A stretch of 5,707 bases of DNA from Deltaproteobacteria bacterium (GTDB lineage: Bacteria; Myxococcota; Myxococcia; Myxococcales; 40CM-4-68-19): the NCBI GenBank assembly GCA_005879095.1, contig VBLM01000241.1, positions 1 through 5,707 of the forward strand, written 5' to 3'. This document shows, one piece after another, positions 1 to 5,707 of the stretch; the stretch's first letter is position 1; every line of letters begins with the position of its first letter. The position numbers were made by a program, and so were the translations under genes. The notes beneath the pieces are model-generated. The model saw only the letters and a program-made list of their open reading frames with translations. It made no database searches and was not told the origin of the DNA.

Positions 1-841
1 GCAGTTCGTTTGCGGCGCAGAGCGCGTGCGCGTCGAGGAATCCGGTCACGCCGCCGCAGCGCGTGAGGTCAGCCTGGATCACGTCGAGCACCGGCAGCAG
101 CGCGAGGAAATCGGCCGGCTCGTACGCGTACTCGCCACCGGTGATCTCCATCGAAGCGTGATCCCGCACCAGCCGGAGCCCCTCGAGGTCCGTCTTCACC
201 ACCGGCTCTTCGAACCAGCTGACGCCCGCGGCCGCGAACTCCTCCGCAAACTTCAACGCTTCCTTGCGGTCATAAGCCCCGTTCGCATCGACGAACAGAT
301 CGACGCCGCGCCCGATCGCCTTGCGCGCCGCCCGCACCCGCTCGAGATCGCGGCGCGGGTCGCGGCCGACCTTCATCTTCACCGCGGAAAATCCCTGCTC
401 CGCCCAACCCGAGAGCTGCTCGCACAATTGCGACTCGCTCATCGAGGTGAACCCGCCGCTGCCGTACGCCGGCGCCTCCGTGCGCACCGTCCCGAGCAAT
501 CGCGCGAGCGACACGCCGAGCAGGCGCGCTTTCAAGTCCCACGCCGCGCAATCGATCGCGGAGATCGCCATCGCGCTCGCGCCGCCACGGCCGTGGTTGC
601 GCACGGCTTTGACGGCCGTCGCGAAAATCAACCTGGTATCAAAAGGCGACAGATCCTCGACATACGAGGCAAGGAACTGTACCGCGCGCGCCGTGGCGGC
701 GTCCGCATAGGTGTACCCGAGCCCGCGCACGTCCTTGTACGCGAGCTCCACCACGACCAGCGTCGTGCTGTCCCACTCGGCGGTGCCGTCGGACTCGGGC
801 GCCTCGGTGGGCACCGTGTACGCGGCAACGTGAAGGTTCAC
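1..841 (-). CDS. Enolase-superfamily enzyme, mandelate racemase type (3' end outside window)
   Basis: The frame is open for 280 codons from a GTG at 841 to the left edge. The capping domain spans roughly residues 1-120 and contains the stretches TVPTEAPESDGT and WDSTTLVVVEL. The barrel domain follows with the expected active-site order: KxK at K155-M-K157, a metal ligand D185 in DANG, E211 in WFEEP, E237 in TGGE and D258 in QADLTRCGGVTG. This is the mandelate racemase / sugar-acid dehydratase arrangement; the partner His that pairs with D258 would fall just past the edge. Family members abstract the alpha proton of a carboxylate using Mg2+, giving racemisation or dehydration; the substrate here is unknown. 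The GTG overlaps the upstream TGA by four bases (GTGA), so translation is probably coupled to the TPP enzyme gene. No ATG is available near the start, and conserved sequence begins within about six residues of the GTG. Fold and superfamily are confident, specificity is not. Confidence 0.9.
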   Translation of the reverse strand, partial: MNLHVAAYTVPTEAPESDGTAEWDSTTLVVVELAYKDVRGLGYTYADAATARAVQFLASYVEDLSPFDTRLIFATAVKAVRNHGRGGASAMAISAIDCAAWDLKARLLGVSLARLLGTVRTEAPAYGSGGFTSMSESQLCEQLSGWAEQGFSAVKMKVGRDPRRDLERVRAARKAIGRGVDLFVDANGAYDRKEALKFAEEFAAAGVSWFEEPVVKTDLEGLRLVRDHASMEITGGEYAYEPADFLALLPVLDVIQADLTRCGGVTGFLDAHALCAANEL

Positions 842-1515
842 TTGTCCTTCTTGAAGATGCCGGCGACGGCGGTCTTGATCGTCTCGCCGATCATGTGCTT
901 CGACTCCGGGTCACCCTTCGCCACCGACTTGGCGTACGCGACCATCTCTTTGAGCGTGATGTGCGGCGGCATCATCGGGAACTCCGCATCGACGACGGCT
1001 TCGACCAGCACCGGACGATCGGCTTTCAACGCTACGTCCCACGTCTTCGCCACGTCCTCCGGCCGATCACACCGCAGCCCCATGAGCCCGATCGACTCCG
1101 CATACGACGCGTAGGGAAAGTCCGGAATCTCCTGCGACCCGTCGAACTTCGGCTCGCCCGACTGCGCGCGCAGCTCCCACGTCACCATGTTCAGGTCGCG
1201 GTTGTTGAGCACCAGCACGACGAAGCGCGGGTCCTTCCATTCCTTCCAGTACTTGCCGACGGTGATCAGGTCGTTCATGCCGTTCATCTGCATCGCGCCG
1301 TCGCCGGCGAGCGCGAACACCGGCCGATCCGGGTAGGCGAACTTGGCCGCCACCGCGTACGGCATGCTGGGGCCCATGGTCGCGAGATTGCCGCTCAAAG
1401 ACCCCATCATTCCCTTGCGCATGTCGAGGAAGCGCGCGTACCAGCACGCGGTCGAGCCCGAATCGGCGGTGAAGATCGCCTTCTCCGGCAGCCGCTTGTT
1501 CAGCTCGAAGAACAT
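838..1515 (-). CDS. TPP-dependent enzyme, C-terminal piece (PP domain) of a frame-broken gene
   Basis: This 225-residue piece carries the pyrophosphate-binding domain of an acetolactate synthase / pyruvate oxidase-like enzyme. It shows TADSGS (16-21), SLSGNLATMGP (39-49) and the Mg2+/ThDP motif, GDG at 71-73 followed by NN at 104-105. The GDG-to-NN spacing is about 30 residues, slightly longer than the classic 24-27, through the insertion KYWKEWKDPRF. This domain cannot act without the PYR domain, which is encoded by the upstream piece in another frame. The ATG at 1515 overlaps the TGA of that piece (TGATG), but no Shine-Dalgarno sequence precedes it. The same frame stays open upstream and encodes LEAHAHVAAKPLNPAL, which reads like the family's linker. 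This ATG is therefore probably an internal methionine of one original protein rather than a true start. Decarboxylase, oxidase or ligase activity on a 2-oxo acid is the family expectation; the substrate is unknown. Confidence 0.85.
   Translation of the reverse strand: MFFELNKRLPEKAIFTADSGSTACWYARFLDMRKGMMGSLSGNLATMGPSMPYAVAAKFAYPDRPVFALAGDGAMQMNGMNDLITVGKYWKEWKDPRFVVLVLNNRDLNMVTWELRAQSGEPKFDGSQEIPDFPYASYAESIGLMGLRCDRPEDVAKTWDVALKADRPVLVEAVVDAEFPMMPPHITLKEMVAYAKSVAKGDPESKHMIGETIKTAVAGIFKKDK
845..851 (-). promoter_or_regulatory. Ribosome binding site for the GTG-started enolase-superfamily gene
   Basis: The minus strand reads AGAAGGA, three bases before the GTG at 841 and inside the last codons of the TPP enzyme gene. 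The spacing is shorter than usual. However, it is the only purine-rich Shine-Dalgarno match nearby, and it supports GTG initiation coupled to termination of the upstream gene. Confidence 0.45.
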
Positions 1516-2573
1516 CAGCGCCGGATTGAGCGGCTTGGCTGCGACGTGCGCGTGCGCCTCAAGTTCTTGCGCTTCAGATAAGGAAGGAGCGCGCGCAGCG
1601 TCTCGGCCGCGTCACCCTGCAGCGCGACTTCCATCGGATACCGGATGCTCAACATGCGTCCCGCGAGATCGATCTGGACGCCGCGCGCCTGGCCCTCCTT
1701 GGGCAGGAATTCCGAATAGGGGAACGACGAGCCGACCATCAACAGCGTGTCGCAGCCGCTCATCAGATCCCAGCTCGCTCTGGTGCCGAGCAGGCCGATC
1801 GATCCGGTGCACCCCGGCGTCTCGTCGGGCAGGACGGCCTTGCCGAGCAGCGCCTTGGCCACGCCGGCGCCGAGCACGTCGGCGACCTGCACGACTTCGT
1901 CGGCGGCGCGCATGCAGCCGGCGCCGACCAGCATCGCGACGCGCGAGCCGGCGTTGAGAACTTCTGCGGCGCGTTTCAAATCCGTGTCGCGCGGCACGAC
2001 CCTCGGCGCGCTGTAACCCACGCTCGAATGGATCGTGTTGTGCAGGTGCTGCTGCTGTTCGACCGCTTTCTCCTCCTGCACGTCCTTGGGAAAGATGACG
2101 CAGGTGACGCAGCGATCGCTCAAAGCGATGCGGAAGGCGCGATCGATCGCGTGCCGCGCGGCGGCCGCCGTTGTAACCGTCGTTATGAAATTATGACAGA
2201 CGTCCTTGAAGAGGTTCTGCAGATCGACTTCCTGCTGATACTCGCCGCCGAGCGCTGTCGTGGCCGACTGTCCGACGATGGCGACCACCGGCTGGTGGTC
2301 CATCGCGGCGTCGTAGAGACCGTTCAGCAGATGGATCGCGCCCGGCCCCGACGTCGCCAGGCAGACGCCTGGCTCACCGGTAAATTTTGCATGGGCCCCC
2401 GCCATGAACGCCGCGAGCTCTTCGTGCCGCGCCTGGATGAATCGCGGCTCGTTCCCGGCGTGCTCGAACGCCGCCATGATCCCGTTGATGCCGTCTCCCG
2501 GATAGCCGAAGACGCGCTGCACGCCCCAAGCCTTCAGCCGCTCGATCACGAAATCGCCGACAGTCTTCGCCAT
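1515..2573 (-). CDS. TPP-dependent enzyme, N-terminal piece (PYR and central domains), frame-broken
   Basis: This is a member of the acetolactate synthase / pyruvate oxidase superfamily (IlvB/PoxB-like). The PYR domain covers about residues 1-170, with FGYPGDGINGI (22-32), the catalytic glutamate E51 in QARHEELAAFMAGA, and ATSGPGAIHLLNGLYDA (73-89). The central Rossmann-like domain covers about 190-330, with VAMLVGAGC and DTLLMVGSSFPYSEF. After K336 the reading leaves the family pattern and ends in an Arg/Ser-rich tail of 16 residues before a TGA at 1517-1515. That tail is out-of-frame readthrough. Rejoining the frames gives about 578 residues, near the usual single-chain length of around 600. 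The start MAKTVGDFVIERL matches the family's usual beginning, although no clear Shine-Dalgarno sequence precedes it. It is the first gene of a minus-strand operon with the enolase-superfamily gene. If the break is real, the enzyme is probably inactive, because ThDP binds between the PYR and PP domains. Confidence 0.87.
   Translation of the reverse strand: MAKTVGDFVIERLKAWGVQRVFGYPGDGINGIMAAFEHAGNEPRFIQARHEELAAFMAGAHAKFTGEPGVCLATSGPGAIHLLNGLYDAAMDHQPVVAIVGQSATTALGGEYQQEVDLQNLFKDVCHNFITTVTTAAAARHAIDRAFRIALSDRCVTCVIFPKDVQEEKAVEQQQHLHNTIHSSVGYSAPRVVPRDTDLKRAAEVLNAGSRVAMLVGAGCMRAADEVVQVADVLGAGVAKALLGKAVLPDETPGCTGSIGLLGTRASWDLMSGCDTLLMVGSSFPYSEFLPKEGQARGVQIDLAGRMLSIRYPMEVALQGDAAETLRALLPYLKRKNLRRTRTSQPSRSIRR
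1558..1568 (-). other. Frameshift / probable small deletion junction in the TPP enzyme gene
   Basis: Up to the AAG at 1568-1566 the family-like reading continues in the N-terminal frame (LLPYLKRK). From the next bases it continues in the frame one base back (ELEAHAHVAAKPLNP). Adding one base after AAG joins the two. No slippery heptamer or following stem-loop is evident, so programmed frameshifting is unsupported. From memory, relatives carry a Trp-rich helical linker of about 25 residues between an RK-like position and the LEARA-like position. This suggests loss of a 3n+1 segment of roughly 70-80 bases rather than a single base. Confidence 0.75.
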
Positions 2574-2692
2574 GCGTCAGGTTAGTTACGTGCCACCGCA
2601 CCGACACCGAGCGAAGTGACGCTTGCCAACTCGTCCGATCTTTGCTCTGCATCCGCCTGGCTGCTGGCCCGGCGCACCACGGTGGGACAGGA
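2574..2692. promoter_or_regulatory. Divergent intergenic region between the TPP enzyme gene and actA
   Basis: These 119 bases separate two outward-facing operons, so promoters for both should lie here or slightly inside the genes. The clearest element is TTGCCAA at 2623-2629, a seven-base near-palindrome offering a -35-like hexamer in each direction (TTGCCA on plus, TTGGCA on minus). No good -10 hexamer sits 17 bases from it on either strand. On the minus strand, TAACTA (2588-2583) is the most AT-rich hexamer and would place transcription start very close to the ATG at 2573, fitting the lack of a ribosome site there. All of these individual matches are weak. Confidence 0.4.
2681..2685 (+). 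promoter_or_regulatory. Ribosome binding site for actA, fixing its start at 2693
   Basis: GGTGG at 2681-2685 lies seven bases before the ATG at 2693, a normal Shine-Dalgarno distance. The same frame can be extended back to a TTG at 2642, but that would add 17 residues without family resemblance and would place the GGTGG inside the gene. The ATG is therefore preferred. Confidence 0.5.
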
Positions 2693-3343
2693 ATGAGCTC
2701 GCTCTTCAAGCCGTCGTCCAACACCACGTTCCGCGCGGCGCTGGTCGGCCTCGCACTCTTGTTCGGCGGCGGCCTGATCGCGGGCCCGATGATCTACGTG
2801 CGCACGCCGTACTACCAGCAGATGCAGGACCCGATCGATCAGCCGGTGCAGTTCGATCACCGGCATCACGTCGGCGACGAGGGCATCGACTGCCGCTACT
2901 GCCACTACCTGGTGGAGAAGTCACCGAACGCCGGCGTGCCTCCGACCTCGGTCTGCCTCAACTGCCACGCGCAGATCTGGAACAAGAGCCCCAAGCTCGC
3001 GCCGGTTCGCGAAGCGTACTTCGCCGATCGGCCGATCGTCTGGAACAAGGTCAACAAGCTTCCTCACTTCGTCTACTTCAACCATTCCATCCACGTGAGG
3101 CAGGGCGTCGGCTGCGTCACCTGCCACGGCCGCGTCGACGAGATGCCGGCCGTCGAGAAGGGCCAGCCGCTGACGATGGGCTGGTGCCTCGACTGCCACC
3201 GCGCGCCGGAGAAGTTTCTCCGCCCGCGCGATCAGATCACCAACATGACGTGGAAACCGAAGGAGCAGCTCGAGATCGGGCGCGCGCTGAAAGAGCAGTA
3301 CCACGTACAGACACGGGTCTCGTGCACCACATGCCATCGATGA
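2693..3343 (+). CDS. actA: ActA, membrane-anchored pentaheme cytochrome c of Alternative Complex III
   Basis: The 216-residue product has one hydrophobic N-terminal segment (about 14-35), which anchors it with the heme domain on the periplasmic side. It has five c-type heme sites: C67-C70-H71, C88-C91-H92, C141-C144-H145, C165-C168-H169 and C211-C214-H215. Extra histidines in FDHRHH (54-59) and FNHSIH (129-134) are good candidates for distal heme ligands. The pattern FDHRHHVGDEGIDCRYCH, the spacing of the five motifs and GCVTCHGRVDEMP are typical of ActA. In ACIII the hemes carry electrons from quinol oxidation, together with the iron-sulfur clusters of ActB, to a periplasmic acceptor or directly to an oxidase. 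It overlaps actB by four bases or thirteen, depending on the actB start. Length and motif count are complete; nothing appears truncated. Other multiheme c families such as NrfH are less likely given five hemes and the ActB neighbour. Confidence 0.95.
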   Translation: MSSLFKPSSNTTFRAALVGLALLFGGGLIAGPMIYVRTPYYQQMQDPIDQPVQFDHRHHVGDEGIDCRYCHYLVEKSPNAGVPPTSVCLNCHAQIWNKSPKLAPVREAYFADRPIVWNKVNKLPHFVYFNHSIHVRQGVGCVTCHGRVDEMPAVEKGQPLTMGWCLDCHRAPEKFLRPRDQITNMTWKPKEQLEIGRALKEQYHVQTRVSCTTCHR

Positions 3344-5707
3344 AACTCCCCATCTGGCGCAGCGTGGATGAGCTGCAGAGGCCTCCGGAACCGTCGCGCG
3401 AGCTGGGCGCGGAAGCGCCCGATGAGCTGTCGCGGCGCGGAATCCTGCAGCTGCTCGGCGCGAGCGCGGCGATGGCGACGCTGGGCGGATGTCTCAAGCC
3501 GCCGGACGAGAAGATCCTTCCGTACACGCGGCAGCCGCCGGAAGTGACGCCCGGCAATCCGCTGCACTACGCGACCTGCAGCACGCTCGATGGGCGCGCG
3601 ACCGGACTGCTCGTCACCGCCAGCGAGGGCCGGCCGACGAAGATCGAAGGCAGCCCGGAGCACCCTTCGAGCCGCGGCGCGATCGGCGTGCTCGAGCAGG
3701 CCGAGATCCTGCGCCTCTACGATCCGCAGCGGCTCAAGGTCGTGCAGTACCAGAACCAGCCGCGCTCCTGGCGCGACTTCCTCGGCGCCACGCTGGCGAT
3801 CGCGCGCATCCTGCGCGAGCGGGGCGGCGAAGGCCTGCGCTTTCTGATGGAGCCGAGCTCGTCGCCGCTGATCGGACATCTGCGGCAGCGGCTGATCGAA
3901 AACTATCCGAAGGCGCGATTCGCCTCGTGGAGCGCGATCCCGCTGCAACAGATCCACGACGGCTCGCAGCTTGCCTTCGGCGGCGTCTACGAGACGCGCG
4001 TCGATCTCTCGAAAGCCACCGTCGTCTGCTCGCTGGACGCCGACCTGCTCTCCGCGATGCCGGGCACGGTTCCCAACATGAAAGCCTGGGCGGCGAAACG
4101 CGATCCGTCGGTGGGTCCGATGGGTCGGCTCTATGCCGTCGAGGCCAACCTCACCGTCACCGGGATGAACGCCGACCACCGGCTGCGCGTGAAGCCGACC
4201 GACGTGCAGCGCTTCGGCCTCGCGCTGCTCGGACGGCTGGCGGGCCAGGTCCCTTTGCTGGCGCGTTACGCGCCGCTCGCGCAGCGATTCCCGCTGCATC
4301 CCCGGGACGCGCGCTTCGCCGACGTGCTGGCGAAGGACCTCGTCCGCGCCGGCCGCGGCGCGCTGGTTGCGGTCGGTCCGCGCCAGCCGCCCGCCCTGCA
4401 CGCCGCCGCCCACGCGATCAACTCCGCGTTGAGCAGCGACTGCGCGGCGCAAGCGAAGCCGGTGCTGCACGAGATGGACGCCGGTCCGCGCGCTTTGAAG
4501 CAACTGGCGGAGGAAATGCGCGCGGGCAAGGTCGACACCGTCGTCATCACCGCGTGGAACCCGGCGTACGGCGCGCCGTCCGATCTCAATTTCGGCAAGG
4601 CGCTTTCGCAAGTCCCGCATTCCGTTTATCGATCGCTCTACGCCGACGAGACCGCCGAGCGCGCTGGCTGGGTCGTTCCCGCGCTGCATCCGCTCGAGAG
4701 CTGGGGCGACGCGCGCGCCCACGACGGCACGGTCACCTTCCGCCAGCCGCTGATCGCGCCGTTGTATGCGGGCGCCGGCGAAGCCGAAGTGCTGGCGGCG
4801 TTCCTCGGCGAAGGCGATCGCACCAGCTACACGCAGCTGCGCGAGTTCTGGAAGACCACCGCGCCCGACGAGCTGACGTGGGAGAAGTGGATCGCCGACG
4901 GCTTCATCGACGGCACCGCGACGAGGCCGGAAACGGTCCTCGTGCGCCACGACGCGATCCTTGCCGAAGCAATGAAGGTCCCGCCCGCCGAGACGATCGC
5001 GGGAATGGAGATCAACATCGTCCCCGACTACCGCGTCTGGGACGGCCGCTTCGCCAACGTCGCCTGGATGCAGGAGCTGCCCGATCCGGTGACCAAGCTC
5101 ACCTGGGAAAACGGCGCGCTGATCAGCCCCGCCACCGCCGCCGCGCTCGGCGTGAAGCAGGGCGATCTGGTCGATCTCGGCTTGCGCGGTCCGCCCGTTC
5201 TCGCCCCCGTCATCCTCGCTCCCGGCCACGCCGACGACTGCGTCAGCGTCTCGATGGGGTACGGCCGCCGCAGCGCCGGCGAAATGCTCTGCAAGGGCCT
5301 CGGCTTCGATACCGCGACCTTGCGGCACGCGGAGGGACATTGGTTCGGACCGGGCCTCACCGTCACGCCGCTCGGCGGAAAAACCAGACTCGCGCAGACG
5401 CAGGAGCACCACTCGATGGAGGGCCGCACCATCGCGGTCTCGACCACGCTGCGCAAATTGAAAGAGACGCAGGAAGAGCTGGCCGGGCACCGCGGGCCGC
5501 CGCTCAGCTACCACGCGCCGCAGGAGTATCCGGGACACAAGTGGGGCATGGCCATCGATCTCTCGCGCTGCACCGGCTGCAACAGCTGCATGGTCGCGTG
5601 CCAGTCGGAGAACAACGTGCCGGTGGTCGGCAAGGACCGGGTCTGGCGCAGCCGCGAGATGCACTGGCTGCGCATCGACCGCTACTTCATGGGCGAGCTG
5701 GACAATC
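3340..5707 (+). CDS. actB: ActB, iron-sulfur / molybdopterin-oxidoreductase-like subunit of Alternative Complex III (3' end outside window)
   Basis: The frame is open for 789 codons to the right edge; family members have roughly 1000 residues. An N-terminal helix-like lead (IWRSVDELQ) precedes a twin-arginine-type export signal, SRRGILQLLGASAAMATLGGC (R32-R33), which ends in a lipobox-like LGGC (C51). The B1 domain (about 60-700) resembles molybdopterin oxidoreductases: EGRPTKIEGSPEHPSSRGA (96-114) and the C-terminal barrel start ALISPATAAALGVKQGD (593-609). There is no N-terminal CxxCxxxC cluster motif, in keeping with ActB lacking a molybdenum cofactor. The ferredoxin-like B2 domain begins near 735 with C744-C747-C750-C754; the remaining cluster motifs, three [4Fe-4S] and one [3Fe-4S] in total by family knowledge, lie largely outside. 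The ATG at 3340 overlaps the actA TGA (ATGA). An in-frame ATG at 3331 is an equally permitted start; neither has a strong Shine-Dalgarno. Translation is probably coupled to actA. Confidence 0.94.
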   Translation, partial: MKLPIWRSVDELQRPPEPSRELGAEAPDELSRRGILQLLGASAAMATLGGCLKPPDEKILPYTRQPPEVTPGNPLHYATCSTLDGRATGLLVTASEGRPTKIEGSPEHPSSRGAIGVLEQAEILRLYDPQRLKVVQYQNQPRSWRDFLGATLAIARILRERGGEGLRFLMEPSSSPLIGHLRQRLIENYPKARFASWSAIPLQQIHDGSQLAFGGVYETRVDLSKATVVCSLDADLLSAMPGTVPNMKAWAAKRDPSVGPMGRLYAVEANLTVTGMNADHRLRVKPTDVQRFGLALLGRLAGQVPLLARYAPLAQRFPLHPRDARFADVLAKDLVRAGRGALVAVGPRQPPALHAAAHAINSALSSDCAAQAKPVLHEMDAGPRALKQLAEEMRAGKVDTVVITAWNPAYGAPSDLNFGKALSQVPHSVYRSLYADETAERAGWVVPALHPLESWGDARAHDGTVTFRQPLIAPLYAGAGEAEVLAAFLGEGDRTSYTQLREFWKTTAPDELTWEKWIADGFIDGTATRPETVLVRHDAILAEAMKVPPAETIAGMEINIVPDYRVWDGRFANVAWMQELPDPVTKLTWENGALISPATAAALGVKQGDLVDLGLRGPPVLAPVILAPGHADDCVSVSMGYGRRSAGEMLCKGLGFDTATLRHAEGHWFGPGLTVTPLGGKTRLAQTQEHHSMEGRTIAVSTTLRKLKETQEELAGHRGPPLSYHAPQEYPGHKWGMAIDLSRCTGCNSCMVACQSENNVPVVGKDRVWRSREMHWLRIDRYFMGELDN

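Noticed and set aside
26..1114. A 362-codon open frame on the plus strand
   Set aside because: It lies opposite the enolase-superfamily gene and the TPP enzyme C-terminal piece, both of which show conserved motifs. The plus-strand product is low-complexity Arg/His/Ala-rich sequence.
1560..1570. Programmed ribosomal frameshift in the TPP enzyme gene
   Set aside because: No slippery heptamer precedes the junction and no obvious stem-loop follows it. The linker also appears shortened, which points to a deletion.
2028..2585. Plus-strand open frames within 895-2585 as possible genes
   Set aside because: All lie opposite the TPP enzyme reading frames, have no ribosome sites or recognisable domains, and show the composition of shadow frames.
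2642..2692. Upstream TTG start for actA adding 17 residues
   Set aside because: The extension has no family resemblance and would include the Shine-Dalgarno-like GGTGG. The ATG at 2693 gives a normal ActA N-terminus.
3232..5664. An 810-codon open frame on the minus strand opposite actB
   Set aside because: It is antisense to clear ActB coding sequence with recognisable domains. Its translation is Arg/Ala/Gly-rich with no family pattern, and it results from GC-rich codon bias on the true strand.

Overview
The window comes from a high-GC bacterium, judged by the heavy G/C preference at third codon positions and the long spurious antisense ORFs this creates. It holds two divergently arranged gene groups separated by about 120 bases. 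Strong matches to Alternative Complex III subunits point to an organism with an ACIII-based respiratory chain. Such chains are known in Bacteroidota, Acidobacteriota, Gemmatimonadota, Planctomycetota, Deltaproteobacteria and others. The GC content would suit a soil lineage such as Acidobacteriota, but that placement is only a guess.

Left half, minus strand (reading right to left from 2573). First comes a thiamine-diphosphate enzyme of the acetolactate synthase / pyruvate oxidase superfamily. It is present as two pieces in different frames (2573..1515 and 1515..838), although the family is normally a single polypeptide. The frame break lies near 1566. The inter-domain linker there also looks about 25 residues shorter than I remember for the family, so an out-of-frame deletion or an assembly error is more likely than a genuine two-gene arrangement. 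The second gene follows with a 4-base GTGA overlap and starts on GTG at 841. It encodes an enolase-superfamily enzyme of the mandelate racemase type and runs off the left edge. The two look like one operon for catabolism of an acid or sugar-acid, but the substrate cannot be read from the sequence.

Middle (2574..2692): a short divergent intergenic region that must hold the start signals for both directions. Only weak promoter candidates are visible.

Right half, plus strand: actA (2693..3343) encodes a membrane-anchored pentaheme cytochrome c with five CxxCH motifs. It overlaps the start of actB (3340..beyond 5707). ActB is the large iron-sulfur subunit, with a molybdopterin-oxidoreductase-like domain and then a ferredoxin-like domain whose first CxxCxxCxxxC motif lies just before the right edge. 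Together they form the start of an ACIII operon. ACIII is a quinol:electron-acceptor oxidoreductase that functionally replaces the cytochrome bc1 complex. The actC to actF genes and often a terminal oxidase would be expected just outside the window.

The most useful observations are the broken TPP enzyme gene, the uncharacterised TPP enzyme / enolase-superfamily pair, and the combined twin-arginine and lipobox-like N-terminus of ActB. I found no RNA gene, mobile element, CRISPR array or clear terminator, and nothing that looks like a wholly new system.
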